From Flavobacterium oreochromis (GTDB taxonomy: Bacteria; Bacteroidota; Bacteroidia; Flavobacteriales; Flavobacteriaceae), in assembly GCF_019565455.1 (NCBI RefSeq), contig NZ_CP067377.1, forward strand, positions 2,548,001-2,612,000: a stretch of DNA of 64,000 bases, read 5' to 3'. Under the pieces are notes generated by a model. That model was not told where the DNA came from. It worked only from the letters and a program-made list of their open reading frames with translations, and made no database searches. How positions within the stretch are numbered: the stretch's first letter is position 1; every line of letters begins with the position of its first letter. The position numbers and the translations under genes were made by a program. Below, piece by piece: positions 19,492 to 30,082 of the stretch.

Positions 19492-21260
19492 TTACTTTTG
19501 GGACAGACTCTTGTTGTCTAATGTGCGAATGAAGCTTATTAAATTTTTAATTTCTACTTGAGATAAATGCAATGAGTCTTCAGCTAAAGTTTGATTTTTA
19601 ATAGTGATGCCAATACCTTTTCCTCCACCTTTATTATAGAAATTAATAACTTCTTCTAATCTGTTAAAAACACCGTTGTGCATATATGGATAAGTGATAG
19701 AAGTATTACGAACTGTTGGAGTTTTAAAGGCATATTTTTTTAGAGGAGCTTTGGTTATATGATATTCACCTAAATCAGGATCTATTATTTTTGAATTGAA
19801 TGCTATAGGGACACCTATTACTTCACTTTCTGTTTTTTGATAAAGAGGAGGAACACTACCATTAAACAAAGGGAAAAAATGGCAAGTAGCACATTTAGCT
19901 TTTCCCATAAAAAGATTGAACCCCTTTTTCTCTTCGGTATTTAAGAATGCTTTTCCTCTTAAATAATTGTCAAATTTTGAATCTAATGGGGAAAGACTTC
20001 TAATAAAACTAGCTATTGAATTTAGTAAATGTTCTGCTGTTATATTTTTTGAATCAGGAAATACTTTTTGAAAAAGATTCTTATAGGTTGTGTTTTTATT
20101 AAGTTTTATCAATGCTAACTGAAAACTACCATGCATTTCATCTTGGTTGTTAATAACTGCTTTAGCCTGATCTTCTAAATAATTAATCCGTCCATCTAAA
20201 AATTGCGTATTTTGTAACCCTGCATTTAATAAAGTGGGGGTATTTCGTGATTTTTGATCTTGTAATGCTTTTGTTTTGTGATCAGCATAAGCTTTATTAG
20301 GGATATGGCAACTAGCGCAAGCAATTTGGTTATCTCCACTTAATAATTTATCAAAAAAAAGTTGTCGTCCCAATTCGATCTGATTTTTCTTTGGATTTCT
20401 ATTGTATGAAGGAGCGAAATGATTTGGGTTAAAGGCTTCTAGTTCGAAAGGTGTTTCTTTTTCAAAATTTAATGCCCCTACATAGGGATTATTCTTGATT
20501 TTTAATTCATGCTGTAAACGGAAGATATGTTTATAAATAGGTTTTGCATATTGAGTAATAAAACAAGCACGATCAAAAGTGTTAAATTGATTGTTTTTTT
20601 TAATGTAAGCGATTGCTTGACTAATACTAATATTTAAAGGTTTGTCAAATTTAAAACAATTCATATAGCCTTGAATTCCTCTTAAAGCACTTTGTGTTTC
20701 GGGTAGTGAATGTAAAGCAATAGGAGAATCAAATCCTGTGATGCCTAAACTTAGAAGACGTAGTAATTGTAATTTTTGAATTTCAAAAATATTACGCTCA
20801 CTAAGTTGTAAATTATTTATTTGATCGTTTATAATGACTAGGTATCCTTTGAGAATTCCTATGTTTTCAATTAAAAGAGTTTTGTTAATCTTTTGGTTAA
20901 ATACTATTTCTTCAATTTTTTGAAAACCTGTAGCATATTCTACCTTTCGATTAATGTCATTTATTTCGTTTTCATCTATAGGAGCACCATTGATTTTAAG
21001 AAAGCTGCTTGGGAAATAAAAGGCAATGAATTCTTCTGTTTTTTTAAAAGCTAATCGTGTTTTTTTAAATTGATATTGTAATTGATCTGCTGATACATTT
21101 TTTTTAGTAATTTTTTCAAAATTGTTTACTTCTGTATTAAACTGTTTAAAATTATATTTAAGTAGATTTTGAGTGTTTTCTATGCTTTGTATTGGTTGAT
21201 ATTTTTCTTTTTATAAGAGAAAAAGAATAAAAAGACAATTAAAAGGATTAAATTTCTCAT
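19492..21260 (-). CDS. Long di-haem cytochrome c peroxidase with N-terminal helical domain, frameshifted
   Basis: Two haem motifs, CASCH (about residue 316) and CATCH (about 465), with TPTVRNTSITYPYMHNG near the end define the CCP/MauG family, which works in the periplasm. About 290 residues precede the first haem, far more than in standard CCPs. This part is helical and contains FKKTRLAFKKTEEFIAFYFP and FLKINGAPIDE, seen in long Bacteroidetes peroxidases and loosely imelysin-like (tentative). The N-terminus MRNLILLIVFLFFFS is an export or anchor sequence. One extra base at 21208-21212 joins it to the rest, giving 589 residues. It lies 92 bases downstream of the PhoX-like gene. Confidence 0.8.
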
Positions 21261-21352
21261 GGAAAGATTAGAATAAATGTAAAATAGAGAAAACTTAGAT
21301 TGTATTTTAATCTAAGTTTCTTCGTTTAGTTTGAAAAATTATTGAGAAGTAT

Positions 21353-22807
21353 TTATCGCGGTAAACCATTAATTAAAATAACTTGACTACCTTGTTTTTC
21401 ATCTGGACGTAGACCTCCTCCGTCTTTACCTTTAAAATCCTCTTTTTCCCAAGAATGAGGTTGAATAGAAAGCATAAATGTGTTTTCCTTATTAATTATG
21501 TCAGAAATATCAATTAAAGCTCCATATTCCCAAGAACCTTTAGAAGATTTAGCACCTAAGTATTTATTAGAAATGTCGTTACGTCTGTGATCTAATTCAA
21601 AAACTATTTTTAAAGTTTTTTTTGCAATGTCATATTGATAAATGTACGCGTCATGTGATTCATCTCCATATCCATTAGCGTCTTCTTGTAAGTATACATA
21701 ATTTTTAGTGACACAGATATTATCAATATTTTGGAATGTTTTAGCTAATCCTGATTTGTTATCTCCATCTAGCATAACTGTTAATTTACCCTTTAAAGGA
21801 TTAATCGGGTCTAATTCTAAACGATACAATCTTCCGTATTTTGTACGTGAATTATTTGCATTTACTCCTGTGTTATTTTGACCTGTAACATTAAAGTAAA
21901 TTTCTCTTTCTTTTCCTACTGTTTTATTCCAGTCAATATCTTCTACACGTCCAAAAACAATAGCATTTGCAGCTTGTGCAGCTTGGTTGTTTTGTAGACC
22001 AGTATTAGTTTTAATATTAGTAATTTCTACAAATTCGATCTCGTAGGTATTGTTTTCAGTCATTTTAGTTTCAATAGATTCATTATTTGTACGTTTAATA
22101 ACATATACTTTTCCGTTATTTAAATCACCTAATGTAGATTTGTACATTACTAATTGTCCCCCATAATCTTTATTATCATCATCACCAATCATAATGATTG
22201 TTTGACCTGGGTAAGCATTTTTAGATAAAGGAACAGCATTTTCGGCACTCCATCTACCAAAAGCAGGAATTGTTTTAGGAACGTGTGCATTTACTTTTGT
22301 GTCAGTTGGCGTTATTTTATGTACAAGTGATTCGCTGTCACTTTCTCCACAAGTTAAGAATAAAGGACCAAAACCATGTATTTCAGGCGTTGCTAAAGTA
22401 GCAGAGCATAATCTTGTTCCTGAACCTTTAGAGTTCAAAACATATTCTCCAGTAATAGGCTTAAATGTTTTATCAAATGTTATCTTAGATACTGAAAAAT
22501 TATCCTCATTGTTTACTAAAAAAGTAAATGTTCCATCAATATTTTTTATAAGTCCTGATCCATCCGCAGTACCTCCAAAAGTAAAATCAGGTGAATTAGT
22601 AAATCTATCTTCGCTTGAAAATAAAGAATACGTTTGAATAGTTGAAAACTCAGGCATCGTTTTTATGAGTGCTGGAGTTAGTGAATGATTTTTGAATTCA
22701 ATAGTTGTGTTTTCAACAGGTAGTTCATCAGTTGTGTTTTCATTCTTATTACAAGCTGCTAATGTTGCCATAACAAAAGATGTAAACATCATGTTTTTTA
22801 AGTTCAT
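21353..22807 (-). CDS. PhoX-like (DUF839) lipoprotein
   Basis: A lipoprotein signal with Cys at residue 19 (TLAACNKNEN) is followed by a repetitive beta-rich protein of 484 residues. FGRVEDIDWN, REIYFNVTGQ, YGRLYRLELDP and NYVYLQEDANG match the beta-propeller strands and RxED-type loop of DUF839/PhoX phosphatases. PhoX enzymes are Ca/Fe-dependent alkaline phosphatases; here the substrate is not proven, and no Tat signal is present. A -7 element lies just upstream and the gene leads the peroxidase. The frame is intact. Confidence 0.72.
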   Translation of the reverse strand: MNLKNMMFTSFVMATLAACNKNENTTDELPVENTTIEFKNHSLTPALIKTMPEFSTIQTYSLFSSEDRFTNSPDFTFGGTADGSGLIKNIDGTFTFLVNNEDNFSVSKITFDKTFKPITGEYVLNSKGSGTRLCSATLATPEIHGFGPLFLTCGESDSESLVHKITPTDTKVNAHVPKTIPAFGRWSAENAVPLSKNAYPGQTIIMIGDDDNKDYGGQLVMYKSTLGDLNNGKVYVIKRTNNESIETKMTENNTYEIEFVEITNIKTNTGLQNNQAAQAANAIVFGRVEDIDWNKTVGKEREIYFNVTGQNNTGVNANNSRTKYGRLYRLELDPINPLKGKLTVMLDGDNKSGLAKTFQNIDNICVTKNYVYLQEDANGYGDESHDAYIYQYDIAKKTLKIVFELDHRRNDISNKYLGAKSSKGSWEYGALIDISDIINKENTFMLSIQPHSWEKEDFKGKDGGGLRPDEKQGSQVILINGLPR

Positions 22808-22827
22808 AAATTTATTTTTTGTTTTGA

Positions 22828-22835
22828 CAAACCTA
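22828..22835 (-). promoter_or_regulatory. Promoter -7 element for the PhoX-like gene
   Basis: On the minus strand the sequence reads TAGGTTTG, a match to TAnnTTTG, 20 bases before the ATG. No clear -33 element. Confidence 0.5.
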
Positions 22836-22968
22836 CAGGCTTTATGTTAGCTGAATGTTTAACTTCTTTTTAAAGATTGTTATTTTACTATTTATTTAAG
22901 GTTAAAATATTTAAGTCTTTGTTATCGAAATGTTTCGAAGTAAATATTAGATGTTTGAAAGTGAATTG

Positions 22969-23001
22969 TTTGGAAAATGATAATAGAAATTTGTACTTTT
23001 G
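22969..23001 (+). promoter_or_regulatory. rocD promoter
   Basis: TTTG (22969-22972), a 21-base spacer and TACTTTTG (22994-23001). The ATG lies 67 bases downstream, so the mRNA has a leader of about 60 bases. Confidence 0.6.
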
Positions 23002-23068
23002 ACAATTATAGGGTTGATTTCTCGCCTGTAAGAAGGAATTGCGATTTTACCAATCAATAACAAGTATT

Positions 23069-24313
23069 ATGTCAGTTTTAGAAAAATTAAGTTCAGCTGA
23101 AGCAATTGCATTAGAAGATAAACATGGAGCACACAATTATCATCCACTACCAGTGGTATTAAGTAGAGGAGAAGGTGTTTATGTTTGGGATGTAGAAGGA
23201 AAAAAGTATTATGATTTTTTATCGGCTTATTCTGCCGTAAACCAAGGGCATTGCCATCCGCGTATTGTTGGTGCTATGGTAAAACAAGCTCAAACTTTAA
23301 CTTTAACCTCTAGAGCATTTTATAATGATCGATTAGGTATTTATGAACAATACGTAACTAAGTATTTTGGTTTTGATAAAGTATTACCAATGAACACGGG
23401 GGCTGAAGCAGTTGAAACAGCTTTAAAATTATGTCGTAAATGGGCATATGAAAAAAAAGGAATCAATGAAAATGAAGCTCAAATAGTTGTTTGTGAAAAT
23501 AACTTTCACGGAAGAACAACTACTATTATATCTTTTTCAAATGATGAAAATGCTCGTAAAAATTTTGGACCTTATACCTCTGGATTTATTAAAATAGCAT
23601 ATGATGATTTAGAAGCATTAGAAAACGCAATCACATCATCACCTAATATTGCAGGGTTTTTAGTAGAACCTATTCAAGGAGAAGCAGGAGTATATGTGCC
23701 AAGTGAAGGGTATTTAGCTAAAGCTAAAGCATTATGTGAAAAACATAATGTCTTATTTATAGCAGATGAGGTTCAAACAGGAATCGCTCGTACTGGGAAA
23801 CTATTAGCAGTTCATCATGAAAATGTGCAGCCAGATATCTTGATTTTAGGTAAAGCTTTATCAGGAGGAGCTTACCCTGTGTCTGCTGTATTAGCCAATG
23901 ATCCTATTATGAATGTTATCAAACCAGGTCAGCATGGTTCTACTTTTGGAGGAAATCCAGTAGCAGCAGCAGTAGCAATTGAAGCTTTAGAAGTAGTAAA
24001 AGACGAAAAATTAGCAGAAAATGCAGAGCGTTTGGGTCAAATTTTTCGTGAAGAATTAGCCAAATTTATTGAAACATCTAATGTAGCTACTTTAGTTCGT
24101 GGCAAAGGTTTGCTAAACGCTGTCGTAATCAATGATACAGAAGAAAGCGATACGGCTTGGAATATTTGTGTTAAATTAGCAGAAAGTGGATTGTTAGCTA
24201 AACCAACACATGGCAATATTATTCGTTTTGCCCCGCCATTAGTAATGAATGAAGAACAATTAAAAGATTGTGTTTCTATAATTATTTCAACTTTAAAAGA
24301 GTTTGAAAAATAA
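23069..24313 (+). CDS. rocD: Ornithine aminotransferase
   Basis: A class III PLP aminotransferase of 414 residues that converts ornithine and 2-oxoglutarate to glutamate semialdehyde and glutamate. [46 protein letters not shown] and [15 protein letters not shown] (the PLP lysine) all fit the ornithine branch better than acetylornithine or GABA transaminases. The ATG at 23069 gives [20 protein letters not shown]; an earlier TTG adds residues not in the family. Monocistronic, intact frame. Confidence 0.94.
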   Translation: MSVLEKLSSAEAIALEDKHGAHNYHPLPVVLSRGEGVYVWDVEGKKYYDFLSAYSAVNQGHCHPRIVGAMVKQAQTLTLTSRAFYNDRLGIYEQYVTKYFGFDKVLPMNTGAEAVETALKLCRKWAYEKKGINENEAQIVVCENNFHGRTTTIISFSNDENARKNFGPYTSGFIKIAYDDLEALENAITSSPNIAGFLVEPIQGEAGVYVPSEGYLAKAKALCEKHNVLFIADEVQTGIARTGKLLAVHHENVQPDILILGKALSGGAYPVSAVLANDPIMNVIKPGQHGSTFGGNPVAAAVAIEALEVVKDEKLAENAERLGQIFREELAKFIETSNVATLVRGKGLLNAVVINDTEESDTAWNICVKLAESGLLAKPTHGNIIRFAPPLVMNEEQLKDCVSIIISTLKEFEK

Positions 24314-24327
24314 AAAGTAACTTAAGA

Positions 24328-24456
24328 AGCTGTCCCAAAAGTAAAAAATAGCATATTATTTGCTGTTTTCGCGTAATAAAAAGTCTTATGCTTATATATT
24401 AGTATTTGATTCTTAATTTAGTTGAAATCATAAGATTACGGGCTTTTCGGACAGTT
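24328..24456. repeat. Inverted-repeat element, possible MITE or insertion-sequence remnant
   Basis: The outer arms are CTGTCCCAAAAG (from 24330) and, reading inwards on the other strand, CTGTCCGAAAAG (ending 24454), with one mismatch in twelve. Inner arms TCTTATG and CATAAGA form a second nested pair. The whole is about 128 bases and holds no coding frame. CTGTCC(C/G)AAAAG-type ends recall insertion-sequence termini, but no transposase is nearby. It sits 15 bases downstream of rocD, so a long terminator-like stem is an alternative. Confidence 0.45.
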
Positions 24457-24773
24457 TTTTTACATTCTATATCTTAATATAGTAAGGAAAAACTATATGT
24501 AATACATCCTAATAACTGAATAACCTTTGAAAATAAATTAAATTAGTGTTATTAGTATAGAAAAGAATTATACAAAATAATGGAAGATATATTGAAAGAG
24601 TATTATCCATCATATTCCCTTTTGGTAGCAATATAAAAATTCTTCTCTTTGTGCTCCAAAATAAATAAGAATCAACTTTAAAAACCATTTTATATCAAGG
24701 AATATAAAATTTTTTATGATTTATTTTTATTGTACTAAAATCTACTTCTTCGTAAAATTAAATATTTAGTTTT
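24457..24773. other. Intergenic stretch without a recognisable gene
   Basis: About 317 AT-rich bases between the inverted-repeat element and the Smr promoter. All frames carry frequent stops; I see no RNA motif or repeat that I can support. Confidence 0.5.
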
Positions 24774-24781
24774 TATTTTTG
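24774..24781 (+). promoter_or_regulatory. Promoter -7 element for the Smr gene
   Basis: TATTTTTG fits TAnnTTTG and lies 18 bases before the ATG. Confidence 0.45.
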
Positions 24782-24799
24782 TGAAAAAATAAAAGAATT

Positions 24800-25344
24800 A
24801 TGTTTTCTAAAGGAGATAAAGTTTCAGTTTTAGATGATAATATTAATGGGGTGGTAATTAAGACTGCTGTAGATCAAGTTTGGATAGAAACAGAAGAAGG
24901 TTTTCAGTTACCCTTTAGAAGTAGTGAATTAATTTTGATAGGAGAATCTGGATTGGATTTTTCTAAAACAAATTTTTATGCTGTAAAAAAGAAAAAGAAA
25001 TTGCCAAACCTAAAAATTTTATTAGAGACAAAAAATCTAAAAAAGATGAAACTGTTTTAGAAGTAGATTTGCATATAGAAAAGCTAGTACAAACTACTAA
25101 AGGGATGAACAATTATGATATTTTGAATATTCAGATTGAAACAGCTCAGAGACAACTGGATTTTGCAATCAAAAATAGAATACAAAAAGTAGTGTTAATT
25201 CACGGAGTTGGAGAAGGTGTCTTGAAAGCTGAATTAGACTTTTTATTAAGCAGGTATAGTTATATCAGCTTTCAAGAGGCTAGTTTTCAGAAATATGGTT
25301 TTGGTGCAACAGAGGTATACATTAACCAAAAAAACTTTTTATAA
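24800..25344 (+). CDS. Smr domain protein with N-terminal DUF2027-like region, frameshifted
   Basis: The N-terminal 60 residues (FSKGDKVSVLDDNINGVV) form a small beta domain typical of Bacteroidetes Smr proteins. The C-terminal Smr domain starts VLEVDLHIEKLV and carries LIHGVGEGVLKAEL, the HGxGxG nuclease-like motif also found at the end of MutS2. The frame breaks in the A6 run 24985-24990; one added A gives a 181-residue protein. The stop lies one base from the stop of the converging lipoprotein gene, leaving no room for a terminator. Nucleic-acid target unknown. Confidence 0.83.
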
Positions 25345-25345
25345 A

Positions 25346-26266
25346 TTAATTTATGATCTCACCAAATTCGTAATCTCCATCAGGATTTGGACTATAGATT
25401 TTAATTCCGTTTTTAAAAGTTACTTTTCTAAGTTTAATTACATGGCGGTAAGTAGATGTGGTTTGTTGTGTCGTTTCTACTATTATGATACCATTTGTAT
25501 CTGTTATACCTTCTTGTGCGATCCATTCTTCTGTAAGGCTTGGATTTGTAGGGGGTATTGATTGACAAAAGAAATTGCTATTTAATCCGCCATTGTATAT
25601 TCTATAAGATACTTTATTTGTAGTATTTATTAATGCTGTTTTTGTACCAATAGTTTGATGCTTGTATAGACTAGGGTCAATGTCTAGTAATAAAGCATTA
25701 TTGTTGTTGTACTTAAATATAAGATTGTTGCCAGAACAGTTTTGCATTACAGCATTTTTGTAATCAAATTTTAAATCAACAACATCTGTTGAGTAATTTC
25801 CAAAAAGATACTGATCATATACAAGTTGCTTGTTTGGTGTGTTGAAAGTTATATTTTTGAAAAGTATTTTATGATTATAACCAACTATTTTTGATGGATC
25901 GTTAGTTGAAATTATTTTGGTAGAAGTAATTTCAATAGTTCCTCCTGATACAGTCCATTGTTCCGCAATTGGAATATTTCCTGTTGAACAAATTTCGTTA
26001 CTACTAATTGTAGAGTAAAATTTTTTATATATTAAATTATTTCCTGTTCCAATAGTGTAAGTTTTAACACCTTCTTCATTTGGAAAACTTGTTTCAGGAG
26101 TAATAAATATAAGTGCTTCTTTGTCGTTAATTTTGTATAAAGTATTGATATTGTTGCATTTTAGAACAGAAACATTACTGAAGTTAAACGTGTCTTCTAT
26201 TATATTTCCATCATCACAAGCAGTAAGTAATATTAATGAAGTTAGTAAAAACCAAAAATTTCTCAT
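25346..26266 (-). CDS. Lipoprotein with two tandem copies of one domain
   Basis: The lipoprotein signal ends LTACDDG (Cys at residue 17). The mature part is two related halves of about 140 residues. FNFSNVSVLKCNN..LYKINDKEALIFITPETS is echoed by FDYKNAVMQNCSG..IFKYNNNNALLLDIDPS, and ICSTGNIPIAEQWTVSGG by FCQSIPPTNPSLTEEWIAQEG. Each half has two cysteines at matching places, so a disulphide per domain is likely. I do not recognise the family. It is probably exposed in the periplasm or on the cell surface. Frame intact. Confidence 0.72.
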   Translation of the reverse strand: MRNFWFLLTSLILLTACDDGNIIEDTFNFSNVSVLKCNNINTLYKINDKEALIFITPETSFPNEEGVKTYTIGTGNNLIYKKFYSTISSNEICSTGNIPIAEQWTVSGGTIEITSTKIISTNDPSKIVGYNHKILFKNITFNTPNKQLVYDQYLFGNYSTDVVDLKFDYKNAVMQNCSGNNLIFKYNNNNALLLDIDPSLYKHQTIGTKTALINTTNKVSYRIYNGGLNSNFFCQSIPPTNPSLTEEWIAQEGITDTNGIIIVETTQQTTSTYRHVIKLRKVTFKNGIKIYSPNPDGDYEFGEIIN

Positions 26267-26321
26267 ATTATTTAAATTTTAAACAAAAATACAATTTTAA
26301 ATTTTTAATCAAAGATATTGT

Positions 26322-26329
26322 TATATTTG
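26322..26329 (+). promoter_or_regulatory. Promoter -7 element for the sugar transporter
   Basis: TATATTTG matches TAnnTTTG, 21 bases before the ATG. Confidence 0.5.
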
Positions 26330-26350
26330 GATCGCTAACCAAATAGATTT

Positions 26351-28005
26351 ATGAATTCACAAGTAACAAAAACAAATTATCCAGCTTTATATACCTTGGT
26401 AACCGTTTTCTTTTTTTGGGGTTTTATTGCTGCTGGAAATAGTATTTTTATTCCATTCTGTAAAAATTATTTCTCCCTAGATCAATTTCAGTCTCAATTA
26501 ATAGATTTTGCTTTTTATACAGCTTATTATTTGGGGGCTTTATTATTATTTGCCTTTGGAAATGCAAGAGGAAAAGATATAGTAGGTAGTTGGGGTCATA
26601 AAAAAGTATTATTTATGGATTATTATTTTCAGCTTTAGGAGCAGGAGCTATGATTTTAGCTGTAAAAGGAAGTGTATATGAAGGAATGTTAGTAGGCTTG
26701 TTTATAGTCGCATTAGGTTTTTCTTTACAGCAAACAGCAGCCAATCCATTTGCTATCCTATTAGGAGATCCTAAAACAGGGGCAAGTAGAGTAAATTTAG
26801 GAGGGGGTATTAATTCATTAGGAACGACGATTGGACCAATAATAGTAGCTTTGGCTTTGTTTGGTACCACTGCTTCTGTTTCTGATGATCAAATAAAGCA
26901 TTTAGAGTTAGATAAAGTAATCTTTCTTTATGTTTGTGTTGGTTTGCTTTTTGTAGGGTCGGCTGGATTATTTTATTTTTCAAAAAAAGTACCTTCGGGA
27001 GTTTCTAATGAGTCAATGGAGAAAGCAAATAAGGCACTAACAACATTAGTTGTTATGACTATTCTTTTAGCAGCATGTTTTACATTAATTTTTAAATCCT
27101 ATCAAAACGTAAATGATTTAAATACAATTCAATTATTAGATTTAAATCAATATAGAATGAATTGGTTAATAGGAGCATTAATGGTAGTATTAGGAGGTGT
27201 TTTCTATTCGTATACATCTGCTAAGAAAAATCCGGAAGGTTGGGGTGCAATGCAGTATCCTCAATTAGTGTTAGGAATGCTTGCTATTTTTGTTTATGTA
27301 GGAGTTGAGGTGGCTATAGGAAGTAATTTAGGAGAATTGTTGAAATTGCCTGAATTTGGAAGTTTACAATCTTCAGATATAGCGCCTTATATCTCTATGT
27401 ATTGGGGAAGTTTGATGATAGGACGTTGGGCAGGAGCAATTAGTGTTTTTAATTTAAAAGAAAATCAAAAAAAGATAGCATTAATTATAGTTCCTTTAGT
27501 TGCATTTGGAATTATATTAGGTGCTAATATGTTGTCTGGTAAAGATATGAAGCCATTGTATTTTTATGTTTTATGTGTCTTTATGCAAATAATAGCTATG
27601 TTTCTATCTAAAGATAAGCCCGCTAAAACACTTATGATTTTTGCTTTGTTTGGTTTAGTAGCCATGTTGGTAGGATTGCTTTCTACAGGAATAATTGCCG
27701 TTTATGCCTTTTTAGCAGGTGGTTTAGCTTGTAGTATTATGTGGCCCGCAATTTTTAGTTTGTCTATTTTTGGTTTGGGAAAATATACCTCACAAGGTTC
27801 TGCTTTTTTAATTATGATGATATTAGGAGGGGGAATAATTCCTCCTATACAAGGAAAAATATCCGATTTAATAGGAATACATAACTCGTATATAGTAGCT
27901 GTTATTTGCTTTGCTTACTTAACCCTCTTTGCAATTTTGGTAAAAAAAATACTTAAAAACCAAAATATAGATGTAGATGCAATAGAGGTGAAGGAAGGTC
28001 ATTAA
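26351..28005 (+). CDS. Sugar MFS transporter (FucP/GluP type), frameshifted
   Basis: A major facilitator permease of the fucose/glucose/galactose:H+ symporter branch. [19 protein letters not shown] in the first helix and [19 protein letters not shown] with [13 protein letters not shown] are signatures of this branch. The protein has at least twelve membrane segments and a large insert before helix 7, as in Flavobacterial members. One extra A in the run 26600-26605 joins the two pieces into 551 residues. The sugar cannot be told. No catabolic genes adjoin. Confidence 0.85.
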
Positions 28006-28033
28006 AAACTTAAAGAAATACTAATATTAAATT

Positions 28034-28070
28034 AAGGATGAAAGGAATTAAGTACTTTTATCCTTTTTTA
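28034..28070 (+). terminator. Terminator after the sugar transporter
   Basis: AAGGATGAAAG (28034-28044) pairs with CTTTTATCCTT (28055-28065) with one G-T pair, followed by T residues. Confidence 0.75.
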
Positions 28071-28092
28071 TTAATCAGAATTTAATTATATC

Positions 28093-28980
28093 ATGAACTT
28101 TAATAAATATTTTGTAGCTGCTTTCTCTTCTTTTTTTATATGGGGATTTTTTAGTTTGGCTATAAAAATGCTCAATAATTATTCTTCCTTAGACATCCTG
28201 TTTTACCGTGTATTTTATGCAGCCTTCTTGTTGTTAATTGTTAATTTATTGTTTAGAAAACAAGTTCTTTTAAATGACTTTAAAATATTTAATCAATTTG
28301 AAAAAACGACTAAAAGGAAAACAGTTTTTTTAACAATTTTTGGAGGATTATTGTTGGTTTTAAATTGGTTCTTGTTTATGTATTGTGTAAACCATATTAG
28401 TATACAGTCAGCATCATTTGCTTATCTAATTTGTCCTATAATTACAACAGTTCTAGCATATTTTGTATTAAAAGAAAACTTAAATAATTGGCAATGGATG
28501 GCGGTTGTATTGTTTGTTATAAGTTGTAGTATTTTATCATATGGTCATATTCGGGATTTATTTTATTCTTTAATTATAGCTTCAACTTTTGCTTTGTATT
28601 TGATAAGTCAGAGGAAAAATAACCAGTTTGATCGTTTTGTAATCTTAACGATTCAGTTGTTTATTTCATCTTTAATATTGTTGCCTTTTTATTTTGTTTA
28701 TAAGTCTGAAACCCCAACAGTATCGTTGTTTTGGGGAGTAATGACTTTTATAGTTGTTTTGTTTACTATAATTCCTTTGTTTTTAAATTTGTATGCTCTT
28801 AAAGAGATAGATTCAAAAACAGTAGGTGTTCTAATGTATACGAATCCATTAATTAATTTCTTCTTAGCATTATTCTATTTTAAAGAAAAGATGAATTTAA
28901 TGCAGTTAACTGCATATTTATTGATAATAATTGCAATTATATTATTTAATGCTAATTATTTTGTAAAAAACAAAAGATAG
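28093..28980 (+). CDS. EamA/RarD family transporter
   Basis: A 295-residue protein of ten hydrophobic segments with FFIWGFFSLAIKML at the start, FYRVFYAAFLLLI, and NWFLFMYCVNH, as in RarD-like members of the drug/metabolite transporter superfamily. The second EamA repeat includes LMYTNPLINFFLALFYFKE. The substrate is unknown. It follows the terminator of the sugar transporter and is probably transcribed alone. Frame intact. Confidence 0.83.
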   Translation: MNFNKYFVAAFSSFFIWGFFSLAIKMLNNYSSLDILFYRVFYAAFLLLIVNLLFRKQVLLNDFKIFNQFEKTTKRKTVFLTIFGGLLLVLNWFLFMYCVNHISIQSASFAYLICPIITTVLAYFVLKENLNNWQWMAVVLFVISCSILSYGHIRDLFYSLIIASTFALYLISQRKNNQFDRFVILTIQLFISSLILLPFYFVYKSETPTVSLFWGVMTFIVVLFTIIPLFLNLYALKEIDSKTVGVLMYTNPLINFFLALFYFKEKMNLMQLTAYLLIIIAIILFNANYFVKNKR

Positions 28981-29114
28981 AAAATCTGTTTAAAACTTAA
29001 TTTATTTGTTAAATTAATGGGTGTAAATTCATTTTTTATTCTTTGTTTTTAGTGTATTGATTTATTTTTTAATAAAATAGTTGATTTTTTTTATTTTTAT
29101 AAATAAAAACTTTA

Positions 29115-29122
29115 TAGATTTG
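29115..29122 (+). promoter_or_regulatory. Promoter -7 element for the zinc peptidase gene
   Basis: TAGATTTG fits TAnnTTTG and lies 29 bases before the ATG. Confidence 0.45.
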
Positions 29123-29151
29123 CAAAAAATAATTTAAAAAACCAACCAATT

Positions 29152-30057
29152 ATGAAAAAATCAATGAAAGTAAGCACTCTGTTGTTGGGTGTGGCTACAT
29201 CAGTAGCTTTTTTTTCTTGTTCTAAGGAGAAAGAAACAGTGACTAATCAAGAAGAGGCAACAATTGTAGAGCAAGCGACAGGTCTTGAGCATGATTGTAG
29301 TTATGTTGATGCTTATTGGCCTGCTTCAGCTACTCTTTCTACAACTTTAAGTTCTGGAGCAGGAACATCAGCAGATGTTACTTTGATGAATAATCAAAAC
29401 ACAGCAATTAAAACTTTTTGGAGAGGAACCTCTGTAGCAGCTCCAACATTTAGATTTGTAAAAAATGGTACTAATTGGAGTTCTACTTATAATGCAATCT
29501 CTTATAGTACAGGAAAAATTTATTATGGAGAAGGTATCTTTAGAGATGCAAAATTAAAAGATGCGTCAAATTTAGTTAACGTAATGATTTTAGCTCATGA
29601 GTATGGGCACCAGTTGCAATACGCATTTAATTTGCCTTCTAAAAAAGAAACAACTGCTAGACCTAATGAATTAGAAGCTGATGGGATGGCTGGATATTAT
29701 TTAAGAAGAGGTTATGGTAAGTCAACTTACTCTCAAATAGCTACAGCTTATGAATTTGCTTATGCAATTGGAGATTTTCAAACAACAAGCGCTGGTCATC
29801 ATGGTACACCAGCACAAAGACGTTCAGCAGTTCGTTTAGGGTTTTTATTAGCAGATCCTACAAATGCTAAATTGACAGCAGCTCAATTCGATTCTAGTTT
29901 CTTTTACTATTATGATGGGGTATTAGCAGGTACTTATAAATTAGCTAAACCAGAAGGGATGAGTTTAGAAGGACATCAGTTAATTATGAGTAAAATGGCA
30001 GAGTTACAAAAAATTCAATCAGGAGAAATGTCTGATAATGAATATTTCAATTTATAA
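29152..30057 (+). CDS. Putative neutral zinc metallopeptidase lipoprotein
   Basis: A lipoprotein signal with Cys at residue 23 (AFFSCSKEKE) anchors a 301-residue protein. HEYGH at 149-153 is the zinc-binding HExxH, and NELEADGMAGYYL (172-184) supplies the third ligand in an ExEAD setting typical of the YpfJ-like neutral zinc metallopeptidases. GHHGTPAQRRSAVRLGF resembles the conserved C-terminal part of that family. Substrate unknown; located outside the inner membrane. It is monocistronic with its own terminator. Frame intact. Confidence 0.8.
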   Translation: MKKSMKVSTLLLGVATSVAFFSCSKEKETVTNQEEATIVEQATGLEHDCSYVDAYWPASATLSTTLSSGAGTSADVTLMNNQNTAIKTFWRGTSVAAPTFRFVKNGTNWSSTYNAISYSTGKIYYGEGIFRDAKLKDASNLVNVMILAHEYGHQLQYAFNLPSKKETTARPNELEADGMAGYYLRRGYGKSTYSQIATAYEFAYAIGDFQTTSAGHHGTPAQRRSAVRLGFLLADPTNAKLTAAQFDSSFFYYYDGVLAGTYKLAKPEGMSLEGHQLIMSKMAELQKIQSGEMSDNEYFNL

Positions 30058-30082
30058 TAAATTTAGTTAATTTTAATTTTTT

